Shown: positions 26,874-37,124 of the stretch, in pieces
How positions within the stretch are numbered: position 1 is the first letter of the stretch
Layout: the number at the start of each line of letters is the position of its first letter
From: CAWFZT01 sp963820415
GTDB lineage: Bacteria; Chloroflexota; Anaerolineae; Anaerolineales; Anaerolineaceae
NCBI GenBank assembly: GCA_963820415.1
Contig: CAWFZT010000004.1
Span: 558,001 to 622,000 of the forward strand
Length of the DNA: 64,000 nucleotides
Direction of reading: 5' to 3'
Notes under the pieces: model-generated
What the model saw: the letters and a program-made list of their open reading frames with translations, nothing else
Told to the model about the DNA's origin: nothing
Database searches by the model: none
Translations under genes and position numbers: made by a program

Positions 26874-28044
26874 TCAGAACTTGCCCCGGTTCCACACACC
26901 CAGCCCGATCGGGGGTAAAAGCAATAAGAGCGAAAGCAATAAGTAAGGAGAAAGGTTTTTCCAGGCCAGGACCTGGGCGTTGATACCCAAGACTTCTTCC
27001 TTCCATTGTGCATCCAATTGATCCAAGGATTGTCCATAGGCAGCTTGTAAGCCCTCGCTGCACCCAAGACCATCCTGGTACTTCTTGATCAGTGTCTGCA
27101 AGCCAGAACTGCCAAAGCGTTCTGATAAGAAACGAACAAACGAAATCGACTCGGCATAAGAAAGGAAGGCGCTGGAGGCTTCATGCGAGAAACCATTGCA
27201 CAGCAAATTCAAAGGAATCAACGTGTCGCTCTCAGCAGCCTTAGACAGCGACCTTTGGAAATCAGGGTTGGGGTAAATTTCTGCCAGCGAAGCTACGCCT
27301 TCTGTCAACCAGGTGGGCAAGCTCGAGTAAGCGTCCCCGGCGGCTTGAGATTCAACCAAGTGCATGATCTCGTGCGGAATTTGGCGTTCCATCTCCATGC
27401 GTTGTTCAGGGCCTGGAGAAATCGTTACCATGATTATCCCGAGATTGGGGGTTGGCGTGCCCGGCGATCCAGGAAATCTGAGAAGCCTGTAGGGCAGCTT
27501 GCAGGTCGTCAGAGGTGGGATAAATAAAAATTCTCAGCGGTGAAGGGGGGTTACCAGGCAGGTATTTATGCGCTGTATCTAATCCGGCCTTGGCGGTATT
27601 CAGCGCGGTCTGCCCAAAGGCCAGATCCCCTTCCACCCAATATACCTGGAAGCCACCCTGGTCCAAATTTTGCCAGGTAAAATGGTTATCTTCATAGGAA
27701 AAAACGTGATTCCCGCTTTCCTCCTGGCTGCCATCCCCAAACACAACCCGGTACCAGTAGGTTATTTTCGAAAAAGGAGGCAGGGGTTTTTGATGGAGGT
27801 CATAAATATACGAAAGCTCACCCTGGCCGGATAGGGTCATTTTTTCAGCCATGCTATCCTGCCCTTCCGGTTGGATGAATAAAAACACTTCCTTGATGGG
27901 ATCGATGGAAAAGATCCTGGCCTTAAACGACATACTTTCTCCGAAAATGTAGGTAACGCCCAGGTCGTTAATGCTTACCTGGGCCGGTTGAGCAGTCAGC
28001 CAGTTATTGGCCAGGATTAAAATCAATAGAAACCAGGGATGCAT
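26874..28044 (-). CDS. Membrane-anchored gluzincin (peptidase MA-like) (frameshifted in this sequence)
   Basis: The first frame begins MHPWFLLILILANNWLTAQ, a signal peptide, followed by an Ig-like region (SFKARIFSIDPIKEVFLFIQ) and the start of the peptidase domain (SPLRIFIYPTSDDLQAAL). The second continues MVTISPGPEQ...QIPHEIMHLVESQ with the zinc motif HEIMH, then a C-terminal helix (NLSPYLLLSLLLLLPP). A surplus C in the C5 run at 27447-27451 divides them; correction gives HANPNLGIIMVTISPG. About 390 residues. An extracellular zinc peptidase of the MA-like family held by its C-terminus; substrate unknown. Confidence 0.8.
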
Positions 28045-28056
28045 TCAATACCCAAT

Positions 28057-29122
28057 TCAGTCGTGTTTTTTCTTCCGGCGCTTGTGGTCCCCACTTTGAT
28101 CGTCCTCTTCTTGTTCATTTACATCAATGATGGTGTTCAGTCGGTCCTCTTCATCGACCGGAAAACCCAGCATGCCCAAATCGGCAACCCCATCCGTAAA
28201 CGAAAGGTTATCCATGGCATCTTCGATATATTCCGCTTCATCTTTCATCCTCGGTGTCATCGTAGAGCTGGTCCAACGCCTCGCGCACCCCTTCTCCACC
28301 GATTTGCGAAAGAGACCAGATCGCCGCAGCGCGCAGATCGACATCTAATCCCTCGCCTTCTTCGATCATTTTCAAAAGCGGTTCACGGGCGGAATCCAGT
28401 TCGAGCTGTCCGGCTGCCCGAATGGCTTCTACCTGAACATCCGGGTCAGAATGATTCAAATTCTTCAAGATCGATTCCTCCCACTGTTCATCGGCCGAAC
28501 GTCCCATGGCAAAAAGGGCGCTGGCAAGCCATTGCGTGTCTCCATCGTCGTAGGCCTTCCGGAATAAGGCAGGGGCTTCTTCACGGCTGGAAAAGCCCAA
28601 TGATTTAAGCGTGCGCCGCCGGACAATGGGAGTATCTGTTCCGCTAAGCACTTTCAGCAAGTCATCTTCGATTTTGCGATGTGAAAAAGAAGGGATTGCT
28701 TCCATCTCGCCAATATACACAAACAGGCCCAAAGCTGAAGCAGCCTGGGCGCGGACGATTTCTTCTTTATCCTCGAGCATCATTTTAGTGAATACCGGCA
28801 CCAACCTTACATTATCGCTTTCCCACATTAAGCGGATGGCGGTTGCGCGGACACGCCCGTCTGGGTCGCTTAAGGCAAGATGGGCCACATCCTCGAAATA
28901 TAGCACGGTATCCGCTTCGGCCAGCTCTTCAAGGTCTTCGAGTAAGGCCACGCGCCGGTCGAGGTTTACCTGCAGCCAGATCTTTTTCAAGTCCTCCAGA
29001 TCGCTGGAAGAAATATCTGAAAAGTGATGCAAATAGCGAGGAGAAAATGGGCGGCTGTTGTCCAACAACGCCGTGGTTACTTCTTTGAACGTTACAGAAG
29101 GTTTCTTAGGTTTGCTTGCCAT
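28057..29122 (-). CDS. HEAT-repeat protein with acidic C-terminus (frameshifted in this sequence)
   Basis: Start at MASKPKKPSVTFKEV (29122). Residues about 20-290 are helical HEAT/PBS-type repeats (LALSDPDGRVRATAIRLMWE; SASALGLFVYIGEMEA-like turns; DPDVQVEAIRAAGQLELDSA). A one-base insertion in the A-run at 28243-28245 shifts the end; corrected, it continues DEAEYIEDAMDNLSF and finishes with an acidic then Lys-rich tail (EQEEDDQSGDHKRRKKKHD). Such repeats are protein-binding scaffolds. It is set between the site-2 protease and the peptidase on the same strand, suggesting an envelope-stress or proteolysis unit; this is inference. Confidence 0.8.
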
Positions 29123-29133
29123 TCTCACTACTT

Positions 29134-30224
29134 TCAAGGGAGAGCAATTGGATGGAGAAAATCATTGGTGGTGATTACGACCAGTACCAGGATCAGTAGG
29201 GCAAAGCCAATCATGTGCACCGTGTTTTCAAACTCGGGTTGAACCCGGCGATGGGTGACGATTTCAGGCAGGACGAATAAAATCCGCCCGCCATCCAGGG
29301 CCGGGATGGGCAGCAGGTTGGTGATTCCCAGGGCAACCGAAATGAACGCCATCAAAAGCAGTGTATTTACCGCGGGCGTTTGCGGATTTTGCGCCGCCTG
29401 ATTCTGTGTATCGCGCTGGCGGGCTTGCTGGTAAATATCAAACATGCCAACCGGGCCAACCACCCGCGCCTGGTCAGCGGGTATATTACCGGCAATCAAC
29501 CGACCGGGCAGTAGAGCCATTTGTTCAATTTGTTCATAGGTCATCTGGATGGCATATGGGATCGATTCGAACCAGTTTATTGGCCTGACCGGGTTGCCTA
29601 ACAGGACACCCAGCGGTCCCTGCCCCTGGGGAGGATTGACCCGCGGGGTTGTTTTTAAAACAATTTCCTGGTTATTACGCTTTATGGAAAGTGTGACCTG
29701 CTTGCCCAGGTTCTGGCGGATCATGTCCGAAAGGTTCTGGCTCTCGGTTACCTTTGTCCCATTTACTGTTAAAACAATGTCGCCATTTTGGATGCCTGCC
29801 ACAGAAGCCGGTGAATCCGGGCTGACCCCTACGATCTGAACAACGTTTGGATCGGGGCGCCAACCTTCACAAAGACCAGGCTGAAGATGAGGATACCGGC
29901 CAGCAGGTTCATTACCGGGCCGCCAAACAGGACCGCCAGACGCTTCCATGGATTGGAGGCTGCCAATCCCCCCGGGATGGAAGGATCGTTTTCTCCTTTA
30001 GGGCGCACGAATGCCCCAAAAGGGATCCAGTTCAAGGTGAAATCAGTCCCGCCCAACCTGAAAAGGCGGACGATGCGCGGGGGAAACCCAAATCCGAACT
30101 CATCAACCTCTATTTTAAACAGGCGTGCGATTAAAAAATGCCCCAGCTCGTGCAGGAAAGCCAGGATACCAAGGGAGATGACAAACTCCACAATCGTTAA
30201 CGCTAAGTTGCTAATTGAGCTCAT
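29134..30224 (-). CDS. rseP: Site-2 membrane protease RseP/MmpA (frameshifted in this sequence)
   Basis: First frame: membrane helix with the zinc motif HELGH (FLHELGHFLIARLF, residue 25) and a second helix (FGGPVMNLLAGILIFSLVF). Second frame: PDZ domain (VGVSPDSPASVAGIQNGDI; TVNGTKVTESQNL) and C-terminal helices with LLPIPALDGGRILF, the third zinc ligand. A missing C at 29854-29857 separates them; restoring it gives VGAPDPNVVQI. About 363 residues, normal for the family, which cuts membrane-anchored regulators such as anti-sigma factors. Confidence 0.92.
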
Positions 30225-30352
30225 AAAGTATTTTCTTCCGGATCGGAATTAAAAAATAAGTAACCTTCTAGATTATTACCATTTTGTTCTGGTTACTAAT
30301 TATATCGCCTTTGAGTGCGCAAGCAAAATAATCAGAGTTCTCTTATAAGGTT

Positions 30353-31328
30353 TTATTCCAGATGCGCCGGTCCGCCCGGTTTGGCGGTGAGGACTTGAAA
30401 TACACCCGGAAATTTCTCCAGCCCGTCCTTTACCTGAACAGCAGCATCCCCATGACTGAGGACGTGTACGTTTGGGCCGGCATCCAGGGAATAACAGACA
30501 GGCAGTCCATGCTGGCGCCAATCTTAAATCTCTTTCAACAAGCGTAGCGAAGATGGTTGCCAGTAAAACAAGGGCGGCGAAGAAGTCATCATTACCGCGT
30601 GCATCAGGTTGCTGTCCAACTCGGTGATGGCTGCCAGGGCGACAAAATCACGTTTTATAATGGCCTGGCGGCAAATATCCAACCGTCGGGGCGTATCGGC
30701 TAAGCGGGCAGATTGCAGCGGGCTGGTGTCAGCCAGGTGGTGGCCTTCAGTAGAGCCGGTTGCTTTAGGTTGTGGCTCAACGATGGCGATACAATCGACC
30801 AGGTCCCAATGTTCGGGGGGCGCAATCGAAATAGCAAAAGAACTGCGGTCGTCAACTCCCGGAAGCCATTCCACGAACCCTCCCGGGATGGATCGGCAGG
30901 CTGAGCCAGACCCACGCCGGGCCAGGCGTGAAAGCTCTCCTTCGTCCAGTTCCAGGCCCAGGGCATGTGCGGCCGCCAGGCTGAGGGCGGCGAAGGCCGC
31001 TGCAGAGGATGCCAGACCCTGCCCCAGTGGGAAAGCTATTTTCGCTGTTGACCAGCGCATTAAGGTCTGTGTTAGCCTGTCGGCGAACCAGGTCGAGAAA
31101 ACTGACCATGCGGGTCAATGCCTTGCCGGTTTCTTTCTTTCCATTCAAAATCAGTAAATCCTGGGAAAGGCCGCTCTGGAAAGCGACCCGCGTCCGTGCA
31201 AACAACCCATCCAGATTCATCGAAATGGAGCCATTGGAGGGAAGGCGCAGCAGGTCATCGCGATTTCCCCAGTATTTGATCAGGGCAATATTAGCATTTG
31301 CAGTCGCAGTGGCGGTGAGAATGGACAT
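30353..31328 (-). pseudogene. mvaD: Diphosphomevalonate (or phosphomevalonate) decarboxylase, interrupted
   Basis: A GHMP-family decarboxylase in three pieces. The first frame has ATANANIALIKYWGN and LPSNGSISMNL, ending at NSFPTGAG; an extra G at 31017-31019 moves the frame, which continues GLASSAAAFAALSLAAAHAL, GSGSACRSIPGGFVEW and STEGHHLADTS to LRLLKEI. There an in-frame TAA (30524-30526) interrupts, and the same frame goes on DWRQHGLPVCYSLDAGPNVH to 30353, with the conserved DAGPNV motif. In sum a complete family length with two lesions. The family removes CO2 from mevalonate phosphates; the Roseiflexus relative acts on the monophosphate. As sequenced no active enzyme is made. Confidence 0.82.
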
Positions 31329-31333
31329 TGTAA

Positions 31334-33322
31334 TTAAAACATGAAGAAATATGGGCTCCCTTTACGCCAATAGACTGGCACTTTTTCGAGAGGGGCTTCG
31401 GCTGTGACTACCATGCCGCCGGGAAGAGTCTGTCCTGACCAGGCATCTACCCAATCCGTCCCGTCGGGGAGATAGACCTGGCGCTGCCTGGCGCCTTTTT
31501 CGATCACTGGGGCGATGAGCAGGTCAGGGCCAAGCATGAACTGGTCATCTACCCGGGCGGCTTGTTCATCCTGGGAGAAATCCACAAAAAGTGGGCGCAT
31601 AGGCGGCAGCCCTTTCTCGTGGGCGTACTGGTTCAACACCATCAGGTAGGGGAGCATCTTCTGGCGGATTTCCATCAAATGGGCGATAACATGGTAAGCC
31701 TGATCGCCAAAGGCCCATATCTCGTTAGGCCCTCCGCTGGCATCCGCTCCGCTCAGACCATTGTTAGGCTCGCGCACGCCATGCAGGCGGAACAAGGGAC
31801 AGAAAACCCCGTATTGAAACCAGCGTATGATCAACTCTTTGAAATAATCGGTGCGGATATCGCCCCCTAAAAATCCTCCGATATCGGTCGTCCACCAGGG
31901 GATGCCGCTCAAGGCAACATTCAACCCGGCCCGCAACGATTTTTGCAGATATTCGAAGGTCGATGGAATGTCGCCCGACCAAACCGCGGTCCCGTAGCGT
32001 TGGGTGCCGGCCCAGGCAGAGCGAGACAGATTAATAATTTCATTTTCCCCAGCGGCGCTTTCCCCTTCGAAAAAGCCACGTTGGTGCATGAGTGGGTAGA
32101 TACAACCTACCTCAAGGGCGTTTCCCAGGTGGTAGCGCAGGTTCTTGTGGGTGATCGGATAAATTTCCGGCTCATCTGCATCGAGCCAGTAAACGCGGAT
32201 GCCCAAGTCGTAATAATGCTGCCTGATCTTTTCCCAAATAAATTTACGCGCTTCTGGGTTGGTCGAGTCATAATAATGGGTGTAAGACGGCCCCTCTGGG
32301 TGGCGATCAGCTATGGTCAGAAAGGCATTGAGGTTATTGTCGGCCTGGACGAGCAAGCCCTTTTCATTCATCTCATGGTAGTTTTCACTGTTTACGTTGA
32401 CGGTCGGCCAAATCGAGACCATTACCTCAGTACCCATTTCTTTCAGCTCTTTGACCATGGCGGCCGGGTCGGGCCAGTAATCCGGGTCAAATTTCCAATC
32501 CCCCATCATCGTCCAGTGGAAATAATCGACCACAATCACCGAGACCGGCAAACCGCGCCGTTTATATTCGCGGGCCACTTCGAGCAATTCCTGTTGGGTG
32601 CGGTAACGCAGCTTGCACTGCCAGAAGCCCAGCGCCCACTGCGGCAGCAGAGGTGGGCGACCGGTAGCAGTGACGTACTTCTCGATGATTTCGGCAGGCA
32701 AGTCGCCCGCTGCGACAAAATAATCTAATCCCCGGGTGGTTTCGGCGACCCAGCGGGTAAAATTCTCGGCTAATTCCACCCGCCCGATAGCTGGATTGTT
32801 CCACAGGAACCCATAACCTCGGTTGGATAAGGTAAACGGGATGGCGACTTCGGTGTTGGTCTGCTGCAAGCGGATCACACAGCCTTTCTGGTTCAGCAGG
32901 CCGTGCTGGTGCTGCCCCAGGCCATAGAAGCGTTCCTCCGGGTGGGCGCTGAAAGTGGCTTCGAGATGGTAAAGATCCCCACCGCTTCCTTCAAAATTCC
33001 GCGCCGGGTAAGACCAGAACATGTGGACTGGTTCTTCTAGCAGCACCGCGCCGGTCTGGTGGTTGAAAAAGCGCAACCTTCCCTGGTCGGATAGTTCGAC
33101 GCGCAGTTTGCCATTCACCAGTATAGCGGATTCTTCATCAATTCTAATTTCTGCAGATCCGCCTTCAGGAGGTATGGCTAAGAGCGCCCCTGGCATGATC
33201 GGAAGGTCTGCCAACCGGGTAGAGCGCACCCGGACGGAATCCGGCCCCCAGGATTGAACGACCAGCAGCTCGTGATTGCGCTTCCAGCACAAAACGTTTT
33301 CATTGGATTCGAAGAAAGACAT
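31334..33322 (-). CDS. Glycoside hydrolase family 31 (alpha-glucosidase/alpha-xylosidase type)
   Basis: 662 residues with no signal peptide. An N-terminal beta-sandwich (1-200) contains FYGLGQHQHGLLNQKG; the barrel follows with VIVVDYFHWTMMGDWKFDP, the nucleophile region YWLDADEPE near 380 and the acid/base region AVWSGDIPSTF near 460, then GIPWWTTDIGGF. It hydrolyses alpha-linked sugars in the cytoplasm; the exact substrate is not evident. It overlaps no neighbour, ending 5 bases before mvaD. GC-rich and typical for the surroundings. Confidence 0.92.
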   Translation of the reverse strand: MSFFESNENVLCWKRNHELLVVQSWGPDSVRVRSTRLADLPIMPGALLAIPPEGGSAEIRIDEESAILVNGKLRVELSDQGRLRFFNHQTGAVLLEEPVHMFWSYPARNFEGSGGDLYHLEATFSAHPEERFYGLGQHQHGLLNQKGCVIRLQQTNTEVAIPFTLSNRGYGFLWNNPAIGRVELAENFTRWVAETTRGLDYFVAAGDLPAEIIEKYVTATGRPPLLPQWALGFWQCKLRYRTQQELLEVAREYKRRGLPVSVIVVDYFHWTMMGDWKFDPDYWPDPAAMVKELKEMGTEVMVSIWPTVNVNSENYHEMNEKGLLVQADNNLNAFLTIADRHPEGPSYTHYYDSTNPEARKFIWEKIRQHYYDLGIRVYWLDADEPEIYPITHKNLRYHLGNALEVGCIYPLMHQRGFFEGESAAGENEIINLSRSAWAGTQRYGTAVWSGDIPSTFEYLQKSLRAGLNVALSGIPWWTTDIGGFLGGDIRTDYFKELIIRWFQYGVFCPLFRLHGVREPNNGLSGADASGGPNEIWAFGDQAYHVIAHLMEIRQKMLPYLMVLNQYAHEKGLPPMRPLFVDFSQDEQAARVDDQFMLGPDLLIAPVIEKGARQRQVYLPDGTDWVDAWSGQTLPGGMVVTAEAPLEKVPVYWRKGSPYFFMF

Positions 33323-33374
33323 TTTTATCCTCCGTGGTGATGAAAAATCAAAGAGTCTACCCTAAATGGGACAC

Positions 33375-34859
33375 TCATTTCTTTGCCGGCCCTACTCTTT
33401 TGAAATCGATAAAACCCTGCTCGACATCGACTGATAAAAGCTGGACGTGCAGGCGGATGCCCACATCTACTCCCTCGAACCCCTGCACCAGCTTCCCTTC
33501 TACCGGTATATTGGCCAGACGGATCCAGGTGCCTTTGAAAGACGCCCCGGTGACAATGGCATCGAATTGCTCGCCAATCCGATCTTCGAGCAGCAAAGCT
33601 GCCGCAGATTTGGCCACCTGTCTTTCGACTTTGTTGGCTGCGTCCTCTTCTTTGGTACAATGCTGAGCTAAAAGCTCCAGTTCATTAATTTGGTAAACAG
33701 GAGCTGTTCCGTAGATGGCCGCCTTCAACAGGCGCTGGGTGATCAGATCGGTATAGCGGCGGTTAGGCGCCGTGGAATGGGAATAATCCTTGACCGCCAG
33801 GCCGAAGTGCCCTGGAGCCTGGGTTCCAGGAAGCTCAGCCACATATTCACCCGCGCCCAATAGCTTGATCACCGCAAGGGAGAGATCGGGGAAATGGAGG
33901 GGGTCCGCCGCTTTCTGTTTGGTCAGGAAGTTTTCCAGGGCAATTGAATCGGGATTGTCTGGGAGCCTGAACCCATGCTCTCTGGCAATTTCTACTATCC
34001 GGTCCCAACGTTTGGGGGTGCGAACCACTCGGCGGATAGAAGGTAGATTCTTGGATGCCAGGTAACGGGCCGTCACCCCGTTGGCAGCAATCATGAAATC
34101 CTCAATAATGTCCTTAGCCCGGTTTTTCTCTTCTGCTTTGATATCACGAATTTCATCTCCATCGAATACCGGCCGGGCTTCGATGGTCTCCAGGCTAAGC
34201 GCCCCGTGGGCATGTCGTAAATCTTTCATTTTTTGAGCAATTTTGTCCTGCAGACGTAGATTGTCCGCCAGGCCTGCCACGGCGGCAATTCCTGGGGTTA
34301 TTGCGCCGCTGCCTTCCAACCAGGCGGCGACGCTGTTGTAAGCTAGTTTGGCTTTATTGAGGACTATGGCCGGGTATATATCCGAAATCTGAACCGAACC
34401 ATCTGCTCCAACAACCATTTCAACCACGATCGAAAGACGTGGTTCGCCGTATTTCAAGGAGGTCAGGTCGGTAGAAAGCTTTTCCGGCAGCATGGAAAAT
34501 ATCTCTGCGGCGGTATACACCGAGGTGGTGTTGTAGCGGGCATGCTGGTCCAGGGCCGACCCGTTTTTCACCAGGGCGTCGACATCCGCGATGGCCACCA
34601 GAATCTTGGTCTGGTTTCCGGGCACAGACTCGGCTACGGTAAGCTGGTCCAGGTCCAAAGAATCGTCGTTGTCGATCGAGGCCCACAGGAGGTCGGTCAG
34701 GTCACGCGTGAGCGTATCCTCTACGACGCCGGCTGATTGCAGACGGTCGACCTCTGCCAAGGCTTGAGGTGGAAAATCGGGCTGCAATCCTCTTTCCAGC
34801 ATCACCCGGTGGGCGATGGCCTGTAAAATTGCACGGTGCTGCTGATCCTCATTATTCAT
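33375..34859 (-). CDS. RNB-domain exoribonuclease (RNase II/R family)
   Basis: 494 residues. The RNB core begins with the Asp cluster SIDNDDSLDLDQLTV near 88 and includes YNTTSVYTAAEIFSMLP, where classical enzymes have the GTSVYL/RMLP motif. FGLAVKDYSHSTAPNRRYTD near 360 carries the conserved C-terminal RNB motif, and an S1-like domain ends the chain (FKGTWIRLANIPVEGKLVQ). There are no cold-shock domains at the N-terminus, so it is shorter than RNase R (about 800) and matches the short RNB proteins of several bacterial phyla. It degrades RNA 3' to 5'. Confidence 0.88.
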   Translation of the reverse strand: MNNEDQQHRAILQAIAHRVMLERGLQPDFPPQALAEVDRLQSAGVVEDTLTRDLTDLLWASIDNDDSLDLDQLTVAESVPGNQTKILVAIADVDALVKNGSALDQHARYNTTSVYTAAEIFSMLPEKLSTDLTSLKYGEPRLSIVVEMVVGADGSVQISDIYPAIVLNKAKLAYNSVAAWLEGSGAITPGIAAVAGLADNLRLQDKIAQKMKDLRHAHGALSLETIEARPVFDGDEIRDIKAEEKNRAKDIIEDFMIAANGVTARYLASKNLPSIRRVVRTPKRWDRIVEIAREHGFRLPDNPDSIALENFLTKQKAADPLHFPDLSLAVIKLLGAGEYVAELPGTQAPGHFGLAVKDYSHSTAPNRRYTDLITQRLLKAAIYGTAPVYQINELELLAQHCTKEEDAANKVERQVAKSAAALLLEDRIGEQFDAIVTGASFKGTWIRLANIPVEGKLVQGFEGVDVGIRLHVQLLSVDVEQGFIDFKRVGPAKK

Positions 34860-35348
34860 GGGTTGTCTCCTGGTGTACCTGCCTGGTAGATCAAGGAACT
34901 GATTAAATCTACCCCAGAGTGGCGAAAATGGTTTTATAAAAAGGGATAAAATCTGGTTCAGTATTGGACATTTCTATCTTCTTGAGCCAGTCCTTAGCTT
35001 TGAATTGGATTGAGTCTGGAGCTGGATGAAGTCTCTTACCAGGCTTGTTTTGCCAATCATTTTTCTCTCTGGAATTTTACGGCGGAGCGGGGATAATGGG
35101 GTCGGTGGGGACGAGTCATGCGCCCCTATCGGGATCAGGCATTTCATGGAAGTATGATACTGACTCATCCTCAAATTTAATCAGGTGTAAAATGAGCAAT
35201 GTACTTTTTGTCAACTGCGTTTGACCATTTACCGTTTTTACTTCTAACATTTGTTAAATAGGATTTGGAGGGGTAACCAACGTAACAAATCCTTGTTGGA
35301 ATTAATTGAAAATCCCTCAATACGTATTCTGGAAAGGGATTAATCCCA
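34860..35348. other. 489-base intergenic region without recognisable gene
   Basis: Separates the divergent RNB nuclease and GT2 genes. Short open frames on the minus strand (34974-35174, 35177-35398) have no ribosome sites or family likeness. Base composition changes from GC-rich to AT-rich at about 35180, marking the edge of the AT-rich glycan block. No tRNA, terminator or repeat was found. Confidence 0.6.
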
Positions 35349-36077
35349 ATGCTTTCCATCATCATTCCTGCGTATAACGAAGAAACATGTATAGCCACAA
35401 CTGTTGAATCTATTTGTCATTCATTCCGAGCTCTATTCCAAGAATTGGAAATAATTGTTGTGGATGATGGAAGCAAGGATAAAACTGCCCAAATTGTTAG
35501 AATGATAGCAACTAAGGATAAGAATGAGGTAAGTATAAAGCTTATTCAGAATGTAACGAATAAAGGAAAAGGATTTTCGATCAAGAGGGGTGTTTTAGAA
35601 GCTTCAGGGGATATAATAATTTTTACTGATGCAGATCTCCCCTACGACGTTAAATCGATAAAATATCTGATCAATAGAATATCGGACGCAAAGCCAATAG
35701 TTATTGGGTCTCGAGTTCTTTCAGAATCGCAAGGATCCGCAAAAATATCCTGGTTCAGATATCTCAGTGGAAGGATTTACAGCATTCTAATCCAAATATT
35801 TATGTTTCAGAATATTCCAGATACACAATGTGGATTGAAAGGTTTTACATCGAAAATAACAAAAGAGGTTTTTCCGTTCTTGACAATCAACGGTTTTGCT
35901 TTTGATGTCGAATTACTGTATATATTACGCAAGAAAAGCTGTAATATTTTACAGGTTCCGGTAACAATGATTTCTGACCGCACAGATAGCCGTCTAAATA
36001 TGGCCCTTGACCCAATAATAATGTTTTTGGCTTTATTTCGAATCCGGATCAATGATTTCTTAGGTAAATATGGGTAA
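35349..36077 (+). CDS. GT2 glycosyltransferase, dolichyl-phosphate-mannose/glucose synthase type
   Basis: 242 residues. Motifs SIIIPAYNEETCIATTV, IIVVDDGSKDKTAQIV, FTDADLPYDVKSI (DxD-type metal site) and DTQCGLKGFTSKI are those of polyprenyl-phosphate glycosyl synthases. It would load a sugar onto polyprenyl phosphate for use by the membrane GT39 enzymes just downstream on the other strand. AT-rich codon use sets it apart from genes to the left. It overlaps the methyltransferase gene by 8 bases. Confidence 0.88.
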   Translation: MLSIIIPAYNEETCIATTVESICHSFRALFQELEIIVVDDGSKDKTAQIVRMIATKDKNEVSIKLIQNVTNKGKGFSIKRGVLEASGDIIIFTDADLPYDVKSIKYLINRISDAKPIVIGSRVLSESQGSAKISWFRYLSGRIYSILIQIFMFQNIPDTQCGLKGFTSKITKEVFPFLTINGFAFDVELLYILRKKSCNILQVPVTMISDRTDSRLNMALDPIIMFLALFRIRINDFLGKYG

Positions 36078-36828
36078 GTTTGAATCTAAAGGATTTCCTC
36101 TCGAAAGACGCATAGGTGATACCATCGCTATTAAAGGGGATTATCAATATAAAGCATTTTATTCATCTAATACAATTCAACAATTCTGGCATCAATCTAA
36201 ATCGAGGTTAATCCAATCTTTGCTGCCACCTAGTAAAGGGGAACTCGTATTAGATGTCGGCTGTGGGTCAGGGGTCATATCGAATATATTAGGAAATTTA
36301 GGAGCAAATGTGATTGGAATAGACGCAAACCCAGCAGCGATAGACTTTGCATCCCAAACATTTGTTCACCAGAATATAAAATTTTCTGTAGGGCTGGTTG
36401 ATGAGGAGTTTTTATTACCAGAACCGGTTGATAAAATATATTGTCTTGAGGTGATTGAACATATTTATTATTTTCAAGGAAAAGGAATGTTGGAAACCTT
36501 CTATAAATTATTGAAAACCAATGGATCTATCTTTTTGACCACGCCAAATTATTCGAGTTTATGGCCGATTATTGAGCGAATATCTGATTTATTTCAGGCA
36601 ACGCCAAGAATGGCTGGCGAACAACACGTCGAATTTTATAATATAAAGAAACTTGAAGAATTATGCCGGGATGCGGGTTTCTCTATTACGCATTCGTTGA
36701 CTACAAATTTTTTGGCTCCTTGGATTTCCCCATTATCATGGAATATGGCAGTGGCATTAGAACATTTGGAATTGAAACTCAGTTGTCCAATCGGCTCTAA
36801 TTTAGTCTTTATACTCAAGAAAAACTGA
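36070..36828 (+). CDS. SAM-dependent methyltransferase (UbiG/class I type)
   Basis: 252 residues overlapping the GT2 end. Motif I LVLDVGCGSGVISNIL near 60, acidic loop VIGIDANPAAIDFA, VDKIYCLEVIEHIYYF and LTTPNYSSLWPII define a class I methyltransferase of the UbiG-like group. It probably modifies a glycan or lipid carrier intermediate made with the coupled GT2; the acceptor is unknown. AT-rich like its neighbour. Confidence 0.85.
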   Translation: MGKFESKGFPLERRIGDTIAIKGDYQYKAFYSSNTIQQFWHQSKSRLIQSLLPPSKGELVLDVGCGSGVISNILGNLGANVIGIDANPAAIDFASQTFVHQNIKFSVGLVDEEFLLPEPVDKIYCLEVIEHIYYFQGKGMLETFYKLLKTNGSIFLTTPNYSSLWPIIERISDLFQATPRMAGEQHVEFYNIKKLEELCRDAGFSITHSLTTNFLAPWISPLSWNMAVALEHLELKLSCPIGSNLVFILKKN

Positions 36829-36847
36829 ACGTTCAAAGCTTTAGAAA

Positions 36848-37116
36848 ATGCATTATGTAATTTTCCGTGAAATATATCGAATTCTTCAGCCAGGAGAAAT
36901 GGTTATACTCACGACACCCGCAGCCTTGTCCGACGATTATTGTGCTGGATGGCTGATCTAAATCTTGGAAGTAAGGAAGAGCTCAATGAACAAGTATATG
37001 CCTACACACTGCTCCTTCTTGGATGGTATTTTGGCATTGCAGGTTTTGCTTTAGGAAAAATCCACTTTGTATTTTTTGAACTATACTTCAAAATGTTGGT
37101 AGTTGCGGTCAAATAA
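36848..37116 (+). pseudogene. Fragment of a second SAM-dependent methyltransferase
   Basis: The C-terminal third of a methyltransferase is readable in two frames: FREIYRILQPGEMVILTTP (36866-36920) and, after a frame change near 36950, GSKEELNEQVYAYTLLLLGW, then FGIAGFALGKIHFVFFELY to a TAA at 37116. The first phrase matches the post-I region of class I methyltransferases, the second the usual C-terminus that ends AVAxK. The catalytic N-terminus with the SAM motif is missing. A decayed copy near an intact methyltransferase fits recombination at a glycan locus. Confidence 0.7.
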
Positions 37117-37124
37117 AAAATTTC

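Noticed and set aside
34974..35398. Two short minus-strand open frames
   Set aside because: No ribosome sites, no recognisable domain, and the second runs into the start of the GT2 gene.
36070..36828. Methyltransferase as UbiG of quinone synthesis
   Set aside because: Motifs are generic class I and the genes around it are glycosyltransferases, so no specific quinone role can be supported.
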